A stretch of DNA of 64,000 bases, from assembly GCF_900105755.1 (NCBI RefSeq), contig NZ_FNTQ01000001.1, positions 6,510,001-6,574,000 on the forward strand, given 5' to 3'. Source of the stretch: Streptomyces sp. Ag109_O5-10. GTDB taxonomy: Bacteria; Actinomycetota; Actinomycetes; Streptomycetales; Streptomycetaceae. The first letter of the stretch is position 1, and every line of letters starts with the position of its first letter. This document shows positions 1-7,201 of the stretch, piece by piece. The notes under the pieces were generated by a model. The model made no database searches. It was not told the origin of the DNA and saw nothing but the letters and a program-made list of their open reading frames with translations. The translations under genes and the position numbers were made by a program.

Positions 1-273
1 GGTGGCTACCGGCTGGCGCGGGAGGCGTCCGCGATCACCGTGGCCGACCTGATCCGCGCGGTGGACGGCCCGATCGTCTCGGTGCGCGGCGAGCGCCCGA
101 CGGGGCTGGCCTACACCGGCACGGCCCAGCCGCTGCTGCCCCTGTGGATCGCCCTGCGCGCCAACGTCCGCAGGATCCTCGAAGGCGTCACGGTGGCGGA
201 CATCGCGGCGGACGCGCTGCCGGAGCCGGTACGGGCGCTGGCGGCGGAACCGGCGGCCTGGGAGAACCCCTGA
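1..273 (+). CDS. Rrf2 family transcriptional regulator (C-terminal part)
   Basis: The gene begins outside the window; about 90 C-terminal residues are visible. The opening GGYRLAREASAITVADL is the wing of the winged helix followed by the helix that starts 'ADLIRAVDGP', the usual signature of Rrf2 proteins. The rest (LWIALRANVRRILEGVTVADI) is the dimerisation helix region. No cysteine is present in this portion, so the three-cysteine iron-sulfur site of IscR/NsrR-type members is absent and this is probably a non-cluster Rrf2 repressor. Target genes cannot be inferred. Confidence 0.8.
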   Translation, partial: GGYRLAREASAITVADLIRAVDGPIVSVRGERPTGLAYTGTAQPLLPLWIALRANVRRILEGVTVADIAADALPEPVRALAAEPAAWENP

Positions 274-405
274 GCCCCTGCGGCGGTCCCTTTGGCGGGG
301 TGTGAAATCCGGCGGTGTGAATGGCCGGAGTTCGACCTGACCGGTTCATGCCATGGTTCCTACGATTCGAGCGCCCCGGTCTTCACAGGAAACGCACAGT
401 TCCTT

Positions 406-432
406 CAAAAGTGAACTCTCCAAAAGTGAACT
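406..432 (+). promoter_or_regulatory. 12-bp direct repeat upstream of the secreted protein gene
   Basis: CAAAAGTGAACT occurs twice, at 406-417 and 421-432, with a 15-bp period, 50-80 bp before the DUF4360 gene. Two identical AT-richer half-sites in a GC-rich leader look like an activator or repressor site. The binding protein is unknown. Confidence 0.35.
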
Positions 433-483
433 ACGGACGGCCGCGGGTGCAACCCCCCACTCGATCACCGAACCGGAGAAACC

Positions 484-1152
484 ATGGGACCCAGGAGACA
501 CCGACTCCTGTTCGGCGGAGCGCTGGCCGCGCTGCTCACCGCCGGACTGCCCGCTCAGGCCCAGGCCTCGTCGTCGCCGGTCTTCGACGACCCGCCGCCG
601 GACAAGATCGTCATCAACGTCGCCACGGTGAACGGCTCAGGTTGTCCGCAGGGAACCACCGCGGTCGCCGTGTCCGAGGACAACGAGGCCTTCACCGTCA
701 CCTACAGCGCCTACCTCGCCCAGGCGGGCGGCAACTCGGACCCGACCGCCTTCCGGCGCAACTGCCAGCTCAACCTGGTCGTCCACGTGCCCGGCGGCTT
801 CACCTACGCCATCGCCAGCGCCGACTACCGCGGCTTCGCCTCGCTCCAGCCGGGCGCCACCGGCACCCAGCGTGCCTCGTACTACTTCCAGGGCTCCTCC
901 AACACCGCGTCCGCCAACCACCCCTTCGCGGGCCCCTACAACGACAACTGGCAGGCCACCGACACCACCGACTGGGCCCAGCTGGTCTGGGCGCCCTGCG
1001 GGGTCCAGCGCAACTTCAACATCAACACCGAGCTGCGGGTGAGCGCCGGCAGCGCGAACCCCGGCAAGGTCAGCTTCATGACCATGGACTCCACCGACGG
1101 CGAGATCAGCACCGTCTACCACCTGGCCTGGAAGCAGTGCCCCGCCAAGTAG
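484..1152 (+). CDS. Secreted DUF4360-type protein
   Basis: A 222-residue exported protein. Residues 1-29 form a Sec-type signal peptide: basic start MGPRRHR, hydrophobic LLFGGALAALLTAGLP, and an AQA-like cleavage site. The mature part has the DUF4360 pattern: 'VNGSGCPQGTTAV' near the start, 'AYLAQAGGNSDP', 'RRNCQLNLVV', and a 'WAPCG' segment close to the end. Four cysteines (GCPQ, RNCQ, APCG, WKQC) probably form two disulfides. Family function is not known; the fold is likely an extracellular beta-sandwich. The gene stands alone; a stretch of purines precedes the ATG at 484, but the ribosome site is weak. Confidence 0.8.
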   Translation: MGPRRHRLLFGGALAALLTAGLPAQAQASSSPVFDDPPPDKIVINVATVNGSGCPQGTTAVAVSEDNEAFTVTYSAYLAQAGGNSDPTAFRRNCQLNLVVHVPGGFTYAIASADYRGFASLQPGATGTQRASYYFQGSSNTASANHPFAGPYNDNWQATDTTDWAQLVWAPCGVQRNFNINTELRVSAGSANPGKVSFMTMDSTDGEISTVYHLAWKQCPAK

Positions 1153-1161
1153 CCGGGCCGG

Positions 1162-1578
1162 TCACAGGCTTCCGGGCCGGACCCGTCCGGTCCGCTTGAC
1201 CCCGGTCAGGACGGGCGTGACCTCCCTCGCGGAGACGCGCTCCAGGGCGCCGGCCGTGTGGCCCGGGAAGCCGTAGAGCGCGTCGAGGTCGACCGCCGCG
1301 ACGGCCACCAGCAGGTTGGCCGAGCCGGTGGTGGCCGAGGCGAACCGCAGCTGTGGACGACGGCTCGGCCACCGCCCGGTCTCCTCCGGGCGGCCGGGAG
1401 CCACCGTCATCCGCACCAACGCCTCGGTACGGATGCCCAGCCGGGCGAGATCGACCTCGGCCGCGAGCCTGAGGACCAGGCCGCCCGCCGGCGCCGCCAG
1501 GCGCCGGCGGGCGGACAGGGCGCTGATGCCGGCGCGGCGGGCGAGGTCCGTGTGGGAGGCCCGCCCGTCCTCGACAAG
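1162..1578 (-). pseudogene. Lrp/AsnC family regulator remnant
   Basis: Reading leftward from about 1578 the frame gives an AsnC-type helix-turn-helix (LVEDGRASHTDLARRAGIS, then ALSARRRL) and a regulatory half with 'LRFASATTGSANLLVAV' and 'LDALYGF', ending KRTGRVRPGSL. The normal first helix and start codon are missing: upstream of the homology the frame runs into sequence that reads as an esterase fragment on the other strand. At about 139 residues it lacks the first part of the DNA-binding domain, so it is a 5'-truncated remnant rather than a working Lrp protein. Confidence 0.6.
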
Positions 1579-1623
1579 CCCGGCGACCACCACGCCGCCG
1601 GCGGCGACGCGACCCACGTCTAG

Positions 1624-1872
1624 GAGTTCGACTACCGCCCGGCCGCGGACCCGCACGCCCTCGGCGCCGCGCACTGCGCCGACCTCCCCTTCCTCTTCGG
1701 CACGCTCGATGCCTACCCGGACAGCCCGATGCTCGGCAGTGCCGACGACGTCCAGTACGCCCTCGGGCACGTGTTCGCCACCGCCGTCGCCGAGTTCGTC
1801 AGGACCGGCTCGGTGCGGGACCGGCTCCCGTACGCCCCCGGCACGCCGGCCCGCGTCCGCCACTTCGGCTGA
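1624..1872 (+). pseudogene. Carboxylesterase (type B) C-terminal remnant
   Basis: On the plus strand, after an in-frame TAG at 1621, the frame encodes EFDYRPAADPHALGAAH followed by CADLPFLFGTLDAYPDSPML and ends with RDRLPYAPGTPARVRHFG. This matches the C-terminal region of type B carboxylesterases, where the 'GAAHxxDLPFLFG' segment carries the catalytic histidine. About 80 residues survive; the catalytic serine domain is gone. It abuts the truncated Lrp-type gene, so one deletion probably removed the 5' parts of both genes. Confidence 0.6.
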
Positions 1873-1901
1873 ACCGGCTGAACCGGCTGAACCGGCTGAA
1901 C
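1866..1901. repeat. 9-bp tandem repeat (CGGCTGAAC x4)
   Basis: Four perfect copies of CGGCTGAAC start at the stop codon of the esterase remnant and run toward the end of the convergent GlxA-type gene. They are probably slippage products in non-coding sequence. Confidence 0.8.
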
Positions 1902-1920
1902 CCGGAGGGCGGCGGCCCGC

Positions 1921-2907
1921 TCAGACCCGGCCGGCCGCCGTGGCCCGGAACGTGTTCCGGTAGGCCTGCGGGGAGACGCCGATCGCCGCGTGCAGGTGCT
2001 GCCGCAGCGAGGTGCCGGTGGCGAAGCCGACCTCGGCGGCGATGCGGTCGACCGACAGTTCGCTGGTCTCCAGGAGGTCGCGGGCGCGCCGTACCCGCTG
2101 CTGGATCAGCCAGCGCCCGGGGCTGGTCCCCGTCTCCTCCTGGAACCGGCGGGCGAAGGTGCGCCGGCTCATCCGGGCGTGGTCGGCCAACTCCTGCAGT
2201 GCCAGCGGCCGTTCCAGGTTCTCCAGGGCCCACGCCCGGGTCGCCGCCGTACCGGTGGCACCCTCGTCCGGCACCGGCAGCTCGATGTACTGCGCCTGGC
2301 CGCCGTCCCGCCACGGCGGTACGACGCACTGCCGGGCCACGCTGTTGGCGACCGCGCTGCCGTGGTCGGAGCGCACGACGTGCAGGCACACGTCGACACC
2401 GGAGGCCGCCCCGGCGGAGGTGAGCACGTCCCCGTCGTCGATGAACAGCACGTCCGGATCCAGCGCCACCTGCGGGAACATCCGCCGGAACCGCGGCGCG
2501 AGTGCCCAGTGCGTCGTCGCCGGCCGCCCGTCGAGCATCCCGGCCGCCGCGAGCGCGAACGCCCCCGTGCAGATGGAGACGATGCGGGTCCCGGGCTGGA
2601 TCCGCGCCAGCGCGGCGGCATCGGGTCCGGACAGCTCCTGCGCGATGCGCGCCATGTCGTACGGCGGTACGACCACGGTGTCCGCGCTCTCCAGCGCCTC
2701 GGGCCCGTGCCCGACGGTGACGGTGAAGTCGGCGTTGGTCGTCACCGTACGGTCCTCGCTCGCCGCGCAGGTCACGACGTCGTAGGCGCCGGGAACGCAG
2801 GTGAAGACCCGGTTCGGGATCCCCAGCTCGAAGGGGTAGACCCCGTCGAGAGCGAGCACGACGACCCGGTGCGGACGGGCGGGCAGGAAGTCGATGTCGG
2901 CGGACAT
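1921..2907 (-). CDS. GlxA family AraC-type regulator with DJ-1/PfpI domain
   Basis: A 328-residue transcription factor. The N-terminal half (about 12-180) is a DJ-1/PfpI-like amidotransferase fold: 'RVVVLALDGVYPFELGIP', then 'IVSICTGAFALAAAGMLDGR', which has the nucleophile-elbow cysteine, and 'ATTHWALAPRFRRMFP'. The C-terminal 100 residues hold two AraC helix-turn-helix motifs: 'LQELADHARMSRRTFARRF' and 'VDRIAAEVGFATGTSLRQHL'. GlxA-type proteins sense small molecules through the first domain; the effector here is unknown. The ATG at 2907 is 65 bp from the divergent S51 peptidase gene, so that gene is a candidate target. Confidence 0.9.
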   Translation of the reverse strand: MSADIDFLPARPHRVVVLALDGVYPFELGIPNRVFTCVPGAYDVVTCAASEDRTVTTNADFTVTVGHGPEALESADTVVVPPYDMARIAQELSGPDAAALARIQPGTRIVSICTGAFALAAAGMLDGRPATTHWALAPRFRRMFPQVALDPDVLFIDDGDVLTSAGAASGVDVCLHVVRSDHGSAVANSVARQCVVPPWRDGGQAQYIELPVPDEGATGTAATRAWALENLERPLALQELADHARMSRRTFARRFQEETGTSPGRWLIQQRVRRARDLLETSELSVDRIAAEVGFATGTSLRQHLHAAIGVSPQAYRNTFRATAAGRV

Positions 2908-2972
2908 GGCACGATCCTATCGCTCACGGCCTATCCTGCCACCGAACGGCAACCCGACTCAGCGAGGGCTTG

Positions 2973-3638
2973 ATGAAGCTGCTCCTCACCGACTCCGGTG
3001 TCAGGAACGAAGGCATTCGGGCGGCACTGGTCGATCTCCTCGGCAAACCGATCGCCGAGGCCGACGCCCTCTGCATCCCCACCGCCGGGTACGGGGGCCC
3101 GTACGGGGATCCGGGCGGCCCGTGGCGTTTCCTCAGCGGCCGGTCCCCCAGCCCCATGACGGGGCTCGGGTGGAAGTCGGTGGGCGTGCTGGAACTCACC
3201 GCACTGCCCGGCATCGACCGTGAACGCTGGGTCTCCTGGGTCCGGGACGCGGACGTCCTCCTGGTGAACGGCGGCGACGCGCTGTACCTGTGCCACTGGA
3301 TGCGCGAGTCCGGACTGGCCGACCTCCTCCCGTCGCTGCGCGACACGGTCTACGTGGGGCTCAGCGCCGGCAGCATGGCGCTCACGCCCCGCGTGGGGGA
3401 CTTCTTCGTCGGCTGGCAGCCCCCCACCGGCGGCGACACCGCGCTGGGACTCGTCGGCTTCTCCCTCTTCCCGCACCTCGGCAGCCCGGAACACACCATG
3501 GTCGAGGCGGAACGCTGGGCCGCCGGGATCGCGGGCCCCGCCTACGCCATCGACGCCCAGACCGCCATCAAGGTGACCGACGCCGGCGTCGAGGTCGTCT
3601 CCGAGGGGAACTGGAGGCTGTTCGACCCGACGGGGTGA
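2973..3638 (+). CDS. Peptidase S51 (dipeptidase E-like)
   Basis: The product is about 221 residues and has the S51 fold shared by dipeptidase E and cyanophycinase. Visible landmarks are 'LLLTDSG' at the start, 'DADVLLVNGGDALYLCHWM' in the middle, and the nucleophile elbow 'YVGLSAGSMAL', where Ser of GLSAGS is the catalytic residue. A DxxPH-like segment 'FSLFPHLGSPEHTM' supplies the expected histidine. Such enzymes cleave Asp-X dipeptides or related small substrates in the cytoplasm. I take the ATG at 2973, behind GCGAGGG, rather than the TTG just before it. Confidence 0.85.
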   Translation: MKLLLTDSGVRNEGIRAALVDLLGKPIAEADALCIPTAGYGGPYGDPGGPWRFLSGRSPSPMTGLGWKSVGVLELTALPGIDRERWVSWVRDADVLLVNGGDALYLCHWMRESGLADLLPSLRDTVYVGLSAGSMALTPRVGDFFVGWQPPTGGDTALGLVGFSLFPHLGSPEHTMVEAERWAAGIAGPAYAIDAQTAIKVTDAGVEVVSEGNWRLFDPTG

Positions 3639-3828
3639 ACGCCTCGTGAGCGGGTCCACAGGAGGCCCCGACGCCCCTGTCGAACAGACCAATCGGGGTT
3701 CCGACGCCCTGGAGCCGGAAACGGCGCCGGTCACCGCAGGTTCGGTCCGTCGTGGAGCGAGCCGTTTTCCCGGAGTCTTCTTGATTTCGGTTCGGAACGA
3801 TGCTTGCAATCGGCTGATCACTGACCGG

Positions 3829-4620
3829 TCACGCGGTCATCGCGCGCAGCGCCGCGGCGGTGCGCGCGTCCGCGGGGAAGAACGTCTCGATGGCGATCTC
3901 GTCGAGGGTGACGTCCCGTGGGGAGCCGAAGACGGTGGTGGTGTAGAGGAGGGCGAGGTCGCCGTGGTCGGAGGACAGGCGTAGGGGGACCACGAGGTCG
4001 TCGTAGGGAGATCCGCTGTCCGGTGGCTCGGGTGTGCCGGGCGCCGGGTAGCTCTCCAGTTCCGTGAGGAGTTCGGCGAGGCCGGTGGCCGAGGTCCGGT
4101 CCAGCTGGCGGCGGATCCGGCGCAGTACGTGCGCCCGCCACTGGGCGAGGTTGCGGATGCGTGCGGACAGGCCGTCGGGGTGCAGGGTCGCCCGCAGGAC
4201 GTTCAGGGGCGGCCCGGTGACGGTCGCCGGGACGTCACCGAGGAACAGTCCCATGGCGCGGTTGGCGGCCAGCAGCTCCCACCGCACGTTGACGGCGAGC
4301 GCCGGATTCGGCTCGTGTCCGGCGAGCACGGCCTCCACCGCCTCGCGCGCCGCGCCGAGATCGGCGTAGGCGCGTTCGCGGTGCACCGGGGCGAAACCGG
4401 CCGCCAGATAAAGGGCGTTGCGCTCCCGCAGCGGCACGTCGAGCTCGTCGCACAGCCGCCGGACCATGTCCCGGCTCGGGTTGGCCCGCCCCGTCTCGAT
4501 GCAGCTCAGGTGCCGGGCGGACAACTCGGCGGCGAGCGCCACGTCCAGCTGCGAACGCCGCCGCCGCTCCCGCCAGCGCCGCACCAGCACCCCGACCGGC
4601 TCGGTGATGGTCGTCGTCAT
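3829..4620 (-). CDS. XRE family regulator, MmyB-like ligand domain
   Basis: A 263-residue regulator. Residues 8-70 form a Cro/C1-type helix-turn-helix ('LDVALAAELSARHLSCIETG', 'RANPSRDMVRRLCDELDV'). The rest is the MmyB-like ligand-binding PAS-type domain with 'ALYLAAGFAP', 'ALAVNVRWELLAANRAM' and 'HGDLALLYTTTVFGSPRDVT'. This architecture is very common in Streptomyces, where such regulators often control one divergent oxidoreductase or SnoaL-like gene. That is the arrangement here: the SnoaL-like gene starts 123 bp away on the other strand, and a perfect inverted repeat lies between the two starts. Confidence 0.9.
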   Translation of the reverse strand: MTTTITEPVGVLVRRWRERRRRSQLDVALAAELSARHLSCIETGRANPSRDMVRRLCDELDVPLRERNALYLAAGFAPVHRERAYADLGAAREAVEAVLAGHEPNPALAVNVRWELLAANRAMGLFLGDVPATVTGPPLNVLRATLHPDGLSARIRNLAQWRAHVLRRIRRQLDRTSATGLAELLTELESYPAPGTPEPPDSGSPYDDLVVPLRLSSDHGDLALLYTTTVFGSPRDVTLDEIAIETFFPADARTAAALRAMTA

Positions 4621-4656
4621 GCATCCCAGGCTGCCCGGCTGCCCGGCCCGGAATCA

Positions 4657-4673
4657 ATGACCTCGCAGGTCAT
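4657..4673. promoter_or_regulatory. Perfect 7-3-7 inverted repeat, probable XRE operator
   Basis: ATGACCT-CGC-AGGTCAT lies between the divergent XRE regulator (start 4620) and SnoaL-like gene (start 4743). It is the only strong dyad of this type in the gap, 37 bp from the regulator start, and suits autorepression plus control of the divergent gene. This is inferred from symmetry and position. Confidence 0.55.
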
Positions 4674-4699
4674 CGACAGGGCGCGCCGCGCAGCCCAAA

Positions 4700-4712
4700 G
4701 TCGGTAACCGAC
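4700..4712. promoter_or_regulatory. 13-bp palindrome GTCGGTAACCGAC
   Basis: A second dyad (GTCGGT-A-ACCGAC), 31 bp before the SnoaL-like start codon. It could be a further operator or overlap the promoter; no binding protein can be named. Confidence 0.35.
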
Positions 4713-4742
4713 AAGCCACTTCACCGCGAAGGGACGGCCACC

Positions 4743-5135
4743 ATGACCGAGATCGCCGAACGGCTCGACGCATACGTACGGTTCTGGAACACCGGCACCG
4801 AGCACGAGCAGCGCGCCTGCGCCGAAGCCGCGTTCACCGACGGCGTCGAGTACCGCGCCCAGATCGGAGTCCTCGGCGGGACACAGGCGCTCATCGACTT
4901 CCGCAACCAGTTCGCCGCCCACATGGGCCCGGTCGCCCTCCGGCTGCGCGAGCAGCCGCAGATCCACCACGGCCGCGCCCGGCTCCGCTGGGAGATCCTG
5001 ACCGGTGACGGCGCGGAGACCTCCTTCGCCACCGGAACCGACGTCCTGCATCTCGAGGAGGACGGCCGGATCAGCTCCGTCACGGTCTTCCTGGACCGGG
5101 CACCCGAGGGGTTCGACCCCGCCGCGCACGACTAG
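4743..5135 (+). CDS. SnoaL-like / NTF2-fold protein
   Basis: A 130-residue cone-shaped NTF2/SnoaL-type domain. The pattern is helical 'EIAERLDAYVRFWNTG', then 'CAEAAFTDGVEYRAQIGVLGG', 'ALIDFRNQFAAH', and closing strands 'LRWEILTGDG' and 'GTDVLHLEEDGRISSVTVF'. Members are either small enzymes (cyclases, isomerases) or binding proteins; no catalytic set can be fixed from the sequence. The ATG at 4743 follows GAAGGGA. The gene is divergent from the XRE regulator. Its TAG stop (5133-5135) is part of the terminal CTAG of the 169-bp palindromic element. Confidence 0.8.
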   Translation: MTEIAERLDAYVRFWNTGTEHEQRACAEAAFTDGVEYRAQIGVLGGTQALIDFRNQFAAHMGPVALRLREQPQIHHGRARLRWEILTGDGAETSFATGTDVLHLEEDGRISSVTVFLDRAPEGFDPAAHD

Positions 5136-5300
5136 TGCCGCAACAGGCAACGTTCGCCCCGTCACGACGCCCGGCACGCACTCTCGCCGCACCAGCCGAA
5201 AGCCCAAGTACATCCAGTACGAGGACTTCCGGCCGGCACGCCGAGAGCACGCACCGGACGCCGCTCCTTGACGGGCAAACGTTGCCTGCCGCGGCACTAG
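5132..5300. mobile_element. MITE-like 169-bp palindromic element, copy 1
   Basis: Both ends read CTAGTGCCGC(A/G)(A/G)CAGGCAACG, in inverted orientation, and the whole element is an imperfect inverted repeat centred on GTACATCCAGTAC, so one strand can fold into a single long hairpin. There is no transposase. Two other copies of identical length lie at 50345-50513 (differing at one visible position) and 59250-59418 (a handful of changes). CTAG flanks both ends; because it is self-complementary it may be a 4-bp target duplication or part of the terminal repeat. The left CTAG supplies the TAG stop of the SnoaL-like gene. Confidence 0.75.
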
Positions 5301-5452
5301 GGCCCGTGCCCCGCGCGGCCCGCCGGGGCGGCTGTCGCGGGGATGGGCCGGGCGTGTCTGCCCCCGGGCTTGTCCCTCCGCACCTTCCCCGCGAGCCGCC
5401 AGGGGTGGAAGATCCTCCATCTCTGCCCTGGCCGACATGAAGGAGAAGTGGC

Positions 5453-6628
5453 GTGCGCGCGCAGACACGGCCCGGCGCGGTCGAGGCGACCGGGGCCGGG
5501 CCGCAGCGGTCCGCAGCGGCGACCGTCCGGCCGCCCGTCCGGGACCTGAGCCCTGCGGGCGTCCGGGATTTCCAGGGGACCGCCGGCAACGAAGCGGTGG
5601 CCCGGGCGGTCCAGCGGCTCCGGGACCCGGTCGCGACGGTGCAGCGGACCAGGACGGCCGATCCGGAGATCCAGCCCATCGTCGACGCGGTGGAGGAGAT
5701 GCTGGGCACCGCCCGCTCCTTGATCACCACGGCACAGGGGTTCGCGTTCCGGCTGCGGGGCAGGGAGAGCCAGCAGAAGCACTGCGACGACCTCGGCATG
5801 TCTCTGGACACCGCCGAGCACATGGTCTACGGCCAGTTCCGCGCCGACGGCCCGGCCGGCCGGACGGCCAACCCGCGCACCACCGCCCTGAAGGCCCTGC
5901 TCGACGAGATCCAGCAGCGGCACATCGAATACGTGGGCATCCTGCGCCGGTTCGGCCTGCGCCCCGTCGGCGCCGACATCGGTCCCCAGGACACCGAGGG
6001 CCTGGCGCAGCTGTCCGACACCTGGTCGCGGGTGGTCGGCGGCCAGGGCATCAGGACCTCGTCGACCCCGCGGCCGTTCGGCGAGGACCGTACGCCCGCG
6101 CCGGTGCGGGGCTTCGAGGACCAGATGCTGTCCCACCACGCCCGGCTGCTCTCCCGGCAGCACGGCCGGGACCTGGTCGGCGGTCTCACCGCAGGGGTCG
6201 CGGGAGCCGGCACGGCCATGGTGGGCGTGGTGCCCTTCCACCCCGAGCAGATCGAGTTCATGGGCGGCAACAGCGCGGTCGGCGCGGAGGCGGCCGTCGA
6301 CACGCCCGAAGGGCTCGCGTCCGCCCCCGACACCCCCGGCAGGGGCAGCACCAGCGTCGTCGCCGTGCCGCACGGCCTGCGGGACAGCGAGGGCGCGCAC
6401 GAGGGCGAGGCCGTCTCGCCCGCCTTCCTGGTGTACGGGCATGAACTGATCCACGCGCAGCACAACATGCACGGCATCAACATCCGCAGCATCGGTGACG
6501 AGGAGGCGGCGACCGTCACCGGCAACGAGACCTCCACCGCCCTGCACGAGCAGCGGCGGGTGCCGGTCACCACGGAGGAGATGCTGCGCGACGAACACGG
6601 CCTGCCACGCCGCGGCGGCTACACCTGA
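5453..6628 (+). CDS. Probable eCIS cargo toxin with M91 (NleD-like) zinc protease domain
   Basis: A 391-residue protein with two recognisable parts. Residues about 36-54 read GVRDFQGTAGNEAVARAVQ, the 'AGNxAVxRxxQ' type segment found at the N terminus of proteins associated with extracellular contractile injection systems in actinobacteria. The C-terminal half is a Peptidase_M91/NleD-type effector domain: 'AFLVYGHELIHAQHNMHG' with the zinc motif HELIH at 330-334, and the typical tail 'EEMLRDEHGLPRRGGY'. M91 enzymes such as NleD cut signalling kinases in host cells; the target here is unknown. The GTG at 5453 follows AAGGAGAAG. No signal peptide, immunity gene or injection-system gene is adjacent. 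The domain call is firm; the cargo role is inferred. Confidence 0.75.
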   Translation: MRAQTRPGAVEATGAGPQRSAAATVRPPVRDLSPAGVRDFQGTAGNEAVARAVQRLRDPVATVQRTRTADPEIQPIVDAVEEMLGTARSLITTAQGFAFRLRGRESQQKHCDDLGMSLDTAEHMVYGQFRADGPAGRTANPRTTALKALLDEIQQRHIEYVGILRRFGLRPVGADIGPQDTEGLAQLSDTWSRVVGGQGIRTSSTPRPFGEDRTPAPVRGFEDQMLSHHARLLSRQHGRDLVGGLTAGVAGAGTAMVGVVPFHPEQIEFMGGNSAVGAEAAVDTPEGLASAPDTPGRGSTSVVAVPHGLRDSEGAHEGEAVSPAFLVYGHELIHAQHNMHGINIRSIGDEEAATVTGNETSTALHEQRRVPVTTEEMLRDEHGLPRRGGYT

Positions 6629-6718
6629 GTAACGGCCGCCGGCCGCAACGGTCCTACGCCTCGCGTCCTGGTCCCGCCGCCCGATGTGACCGGGCGCGGC
6701 ACGTCATAGCCTCGACGC

Positions 6719-7189
6719 ATGGCCTCAGTTGACTCTCGCCCCGCCGGACCCCGAAGCCAGGAGCAGCGCAAGCGCGAGGCGCTGGAACGGCTCGCCCGGG
6801 ACAACGACGTGTGGGTCGCCACGGCCGACGGCACCGGCGAGCCGTGCCTCGTTCCGCTCGCCTTCTGGTGGGACGGCGAGACCGTGTGGCTGGCCACCCG
6901 CGACACCAACCCGACCGGGCGCAATCTCATCGCCTCCGGCCGGGTCCGGCTCTCCTTCGGCCACACCCGGGATGTCGTCCTGGTCCACGGCACCGCGCGC
7001 ATGCTGACCCGGGAGGAGCTGCCGGCCGGCGTGGGCGACGCCTTCGCCGCCAAGGACGGCTGGGACCCTCGCGAGGACCACCCGTCGTACGTCTTCTTCC
7101 AGGTCACCCCACAGGTGCTGCAGGCCTGGGGAACCGTTCCCGAGCTGGCCGGACGGACCCTGATGCGCGACGGGAGGTGGCTGGTCTAG
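6719..7189 (+). CDS. Pyridoxamine 5'-phosphate oxidase-fold (FMN/F420-binding) protein
   Basis: The 156-residue product has the split-barrel flavin-binding fold: 'ALERLARDNDVWVATADGTG' then 'PCLVPLAFWWDGETVWLAT', 'TGRNLIASGRVRLSFG', 'VVLVHGTARML', and a C-terminal 'YVFFQVTPQVLQAWG'. This matches the TIGR03618-like group, many members of which bind F420 or FMN and reduce small molecules. The physiological substrate is unknown. The gene is monocistronic with its ATG at 6719 and converges with the lipoprotein gene downstream (13 bp gap). Confidence 0.8.
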   Translation: MASVDSRPAGPRSQEQRKREALERLARDNDVWVATADGTGEPCLVPLAFWWDGETVWLATRDTNPTGRNLIASGRVRLSFGHTRDVVLVHGTARMLTREELPAGVGDAFAAKDGWDPREDHPSYVFFQVTPQVLQAWGTVPELAGRTLMRDGRWLV

Positions 7190-7201
7190 GGCTTCAGCCA
7201 G

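Noticed and set aside
321..1199. A 292-codon plus-strand frame overlapping the DUF4360 gene
   Set aside because: It is Arg/His/Gly-rich without a domain, whereas the overlapping frame has a signal peptide and the DUF4360 pattern.
5132..5300. Small coding gene in the MITE-like element (short frames containing KPKYIQYEDFRPARREHAPD)
   Set aside because: The frames are short, differ in start and end among the three copies, and conservation follows the palindrome rather than codon positions.
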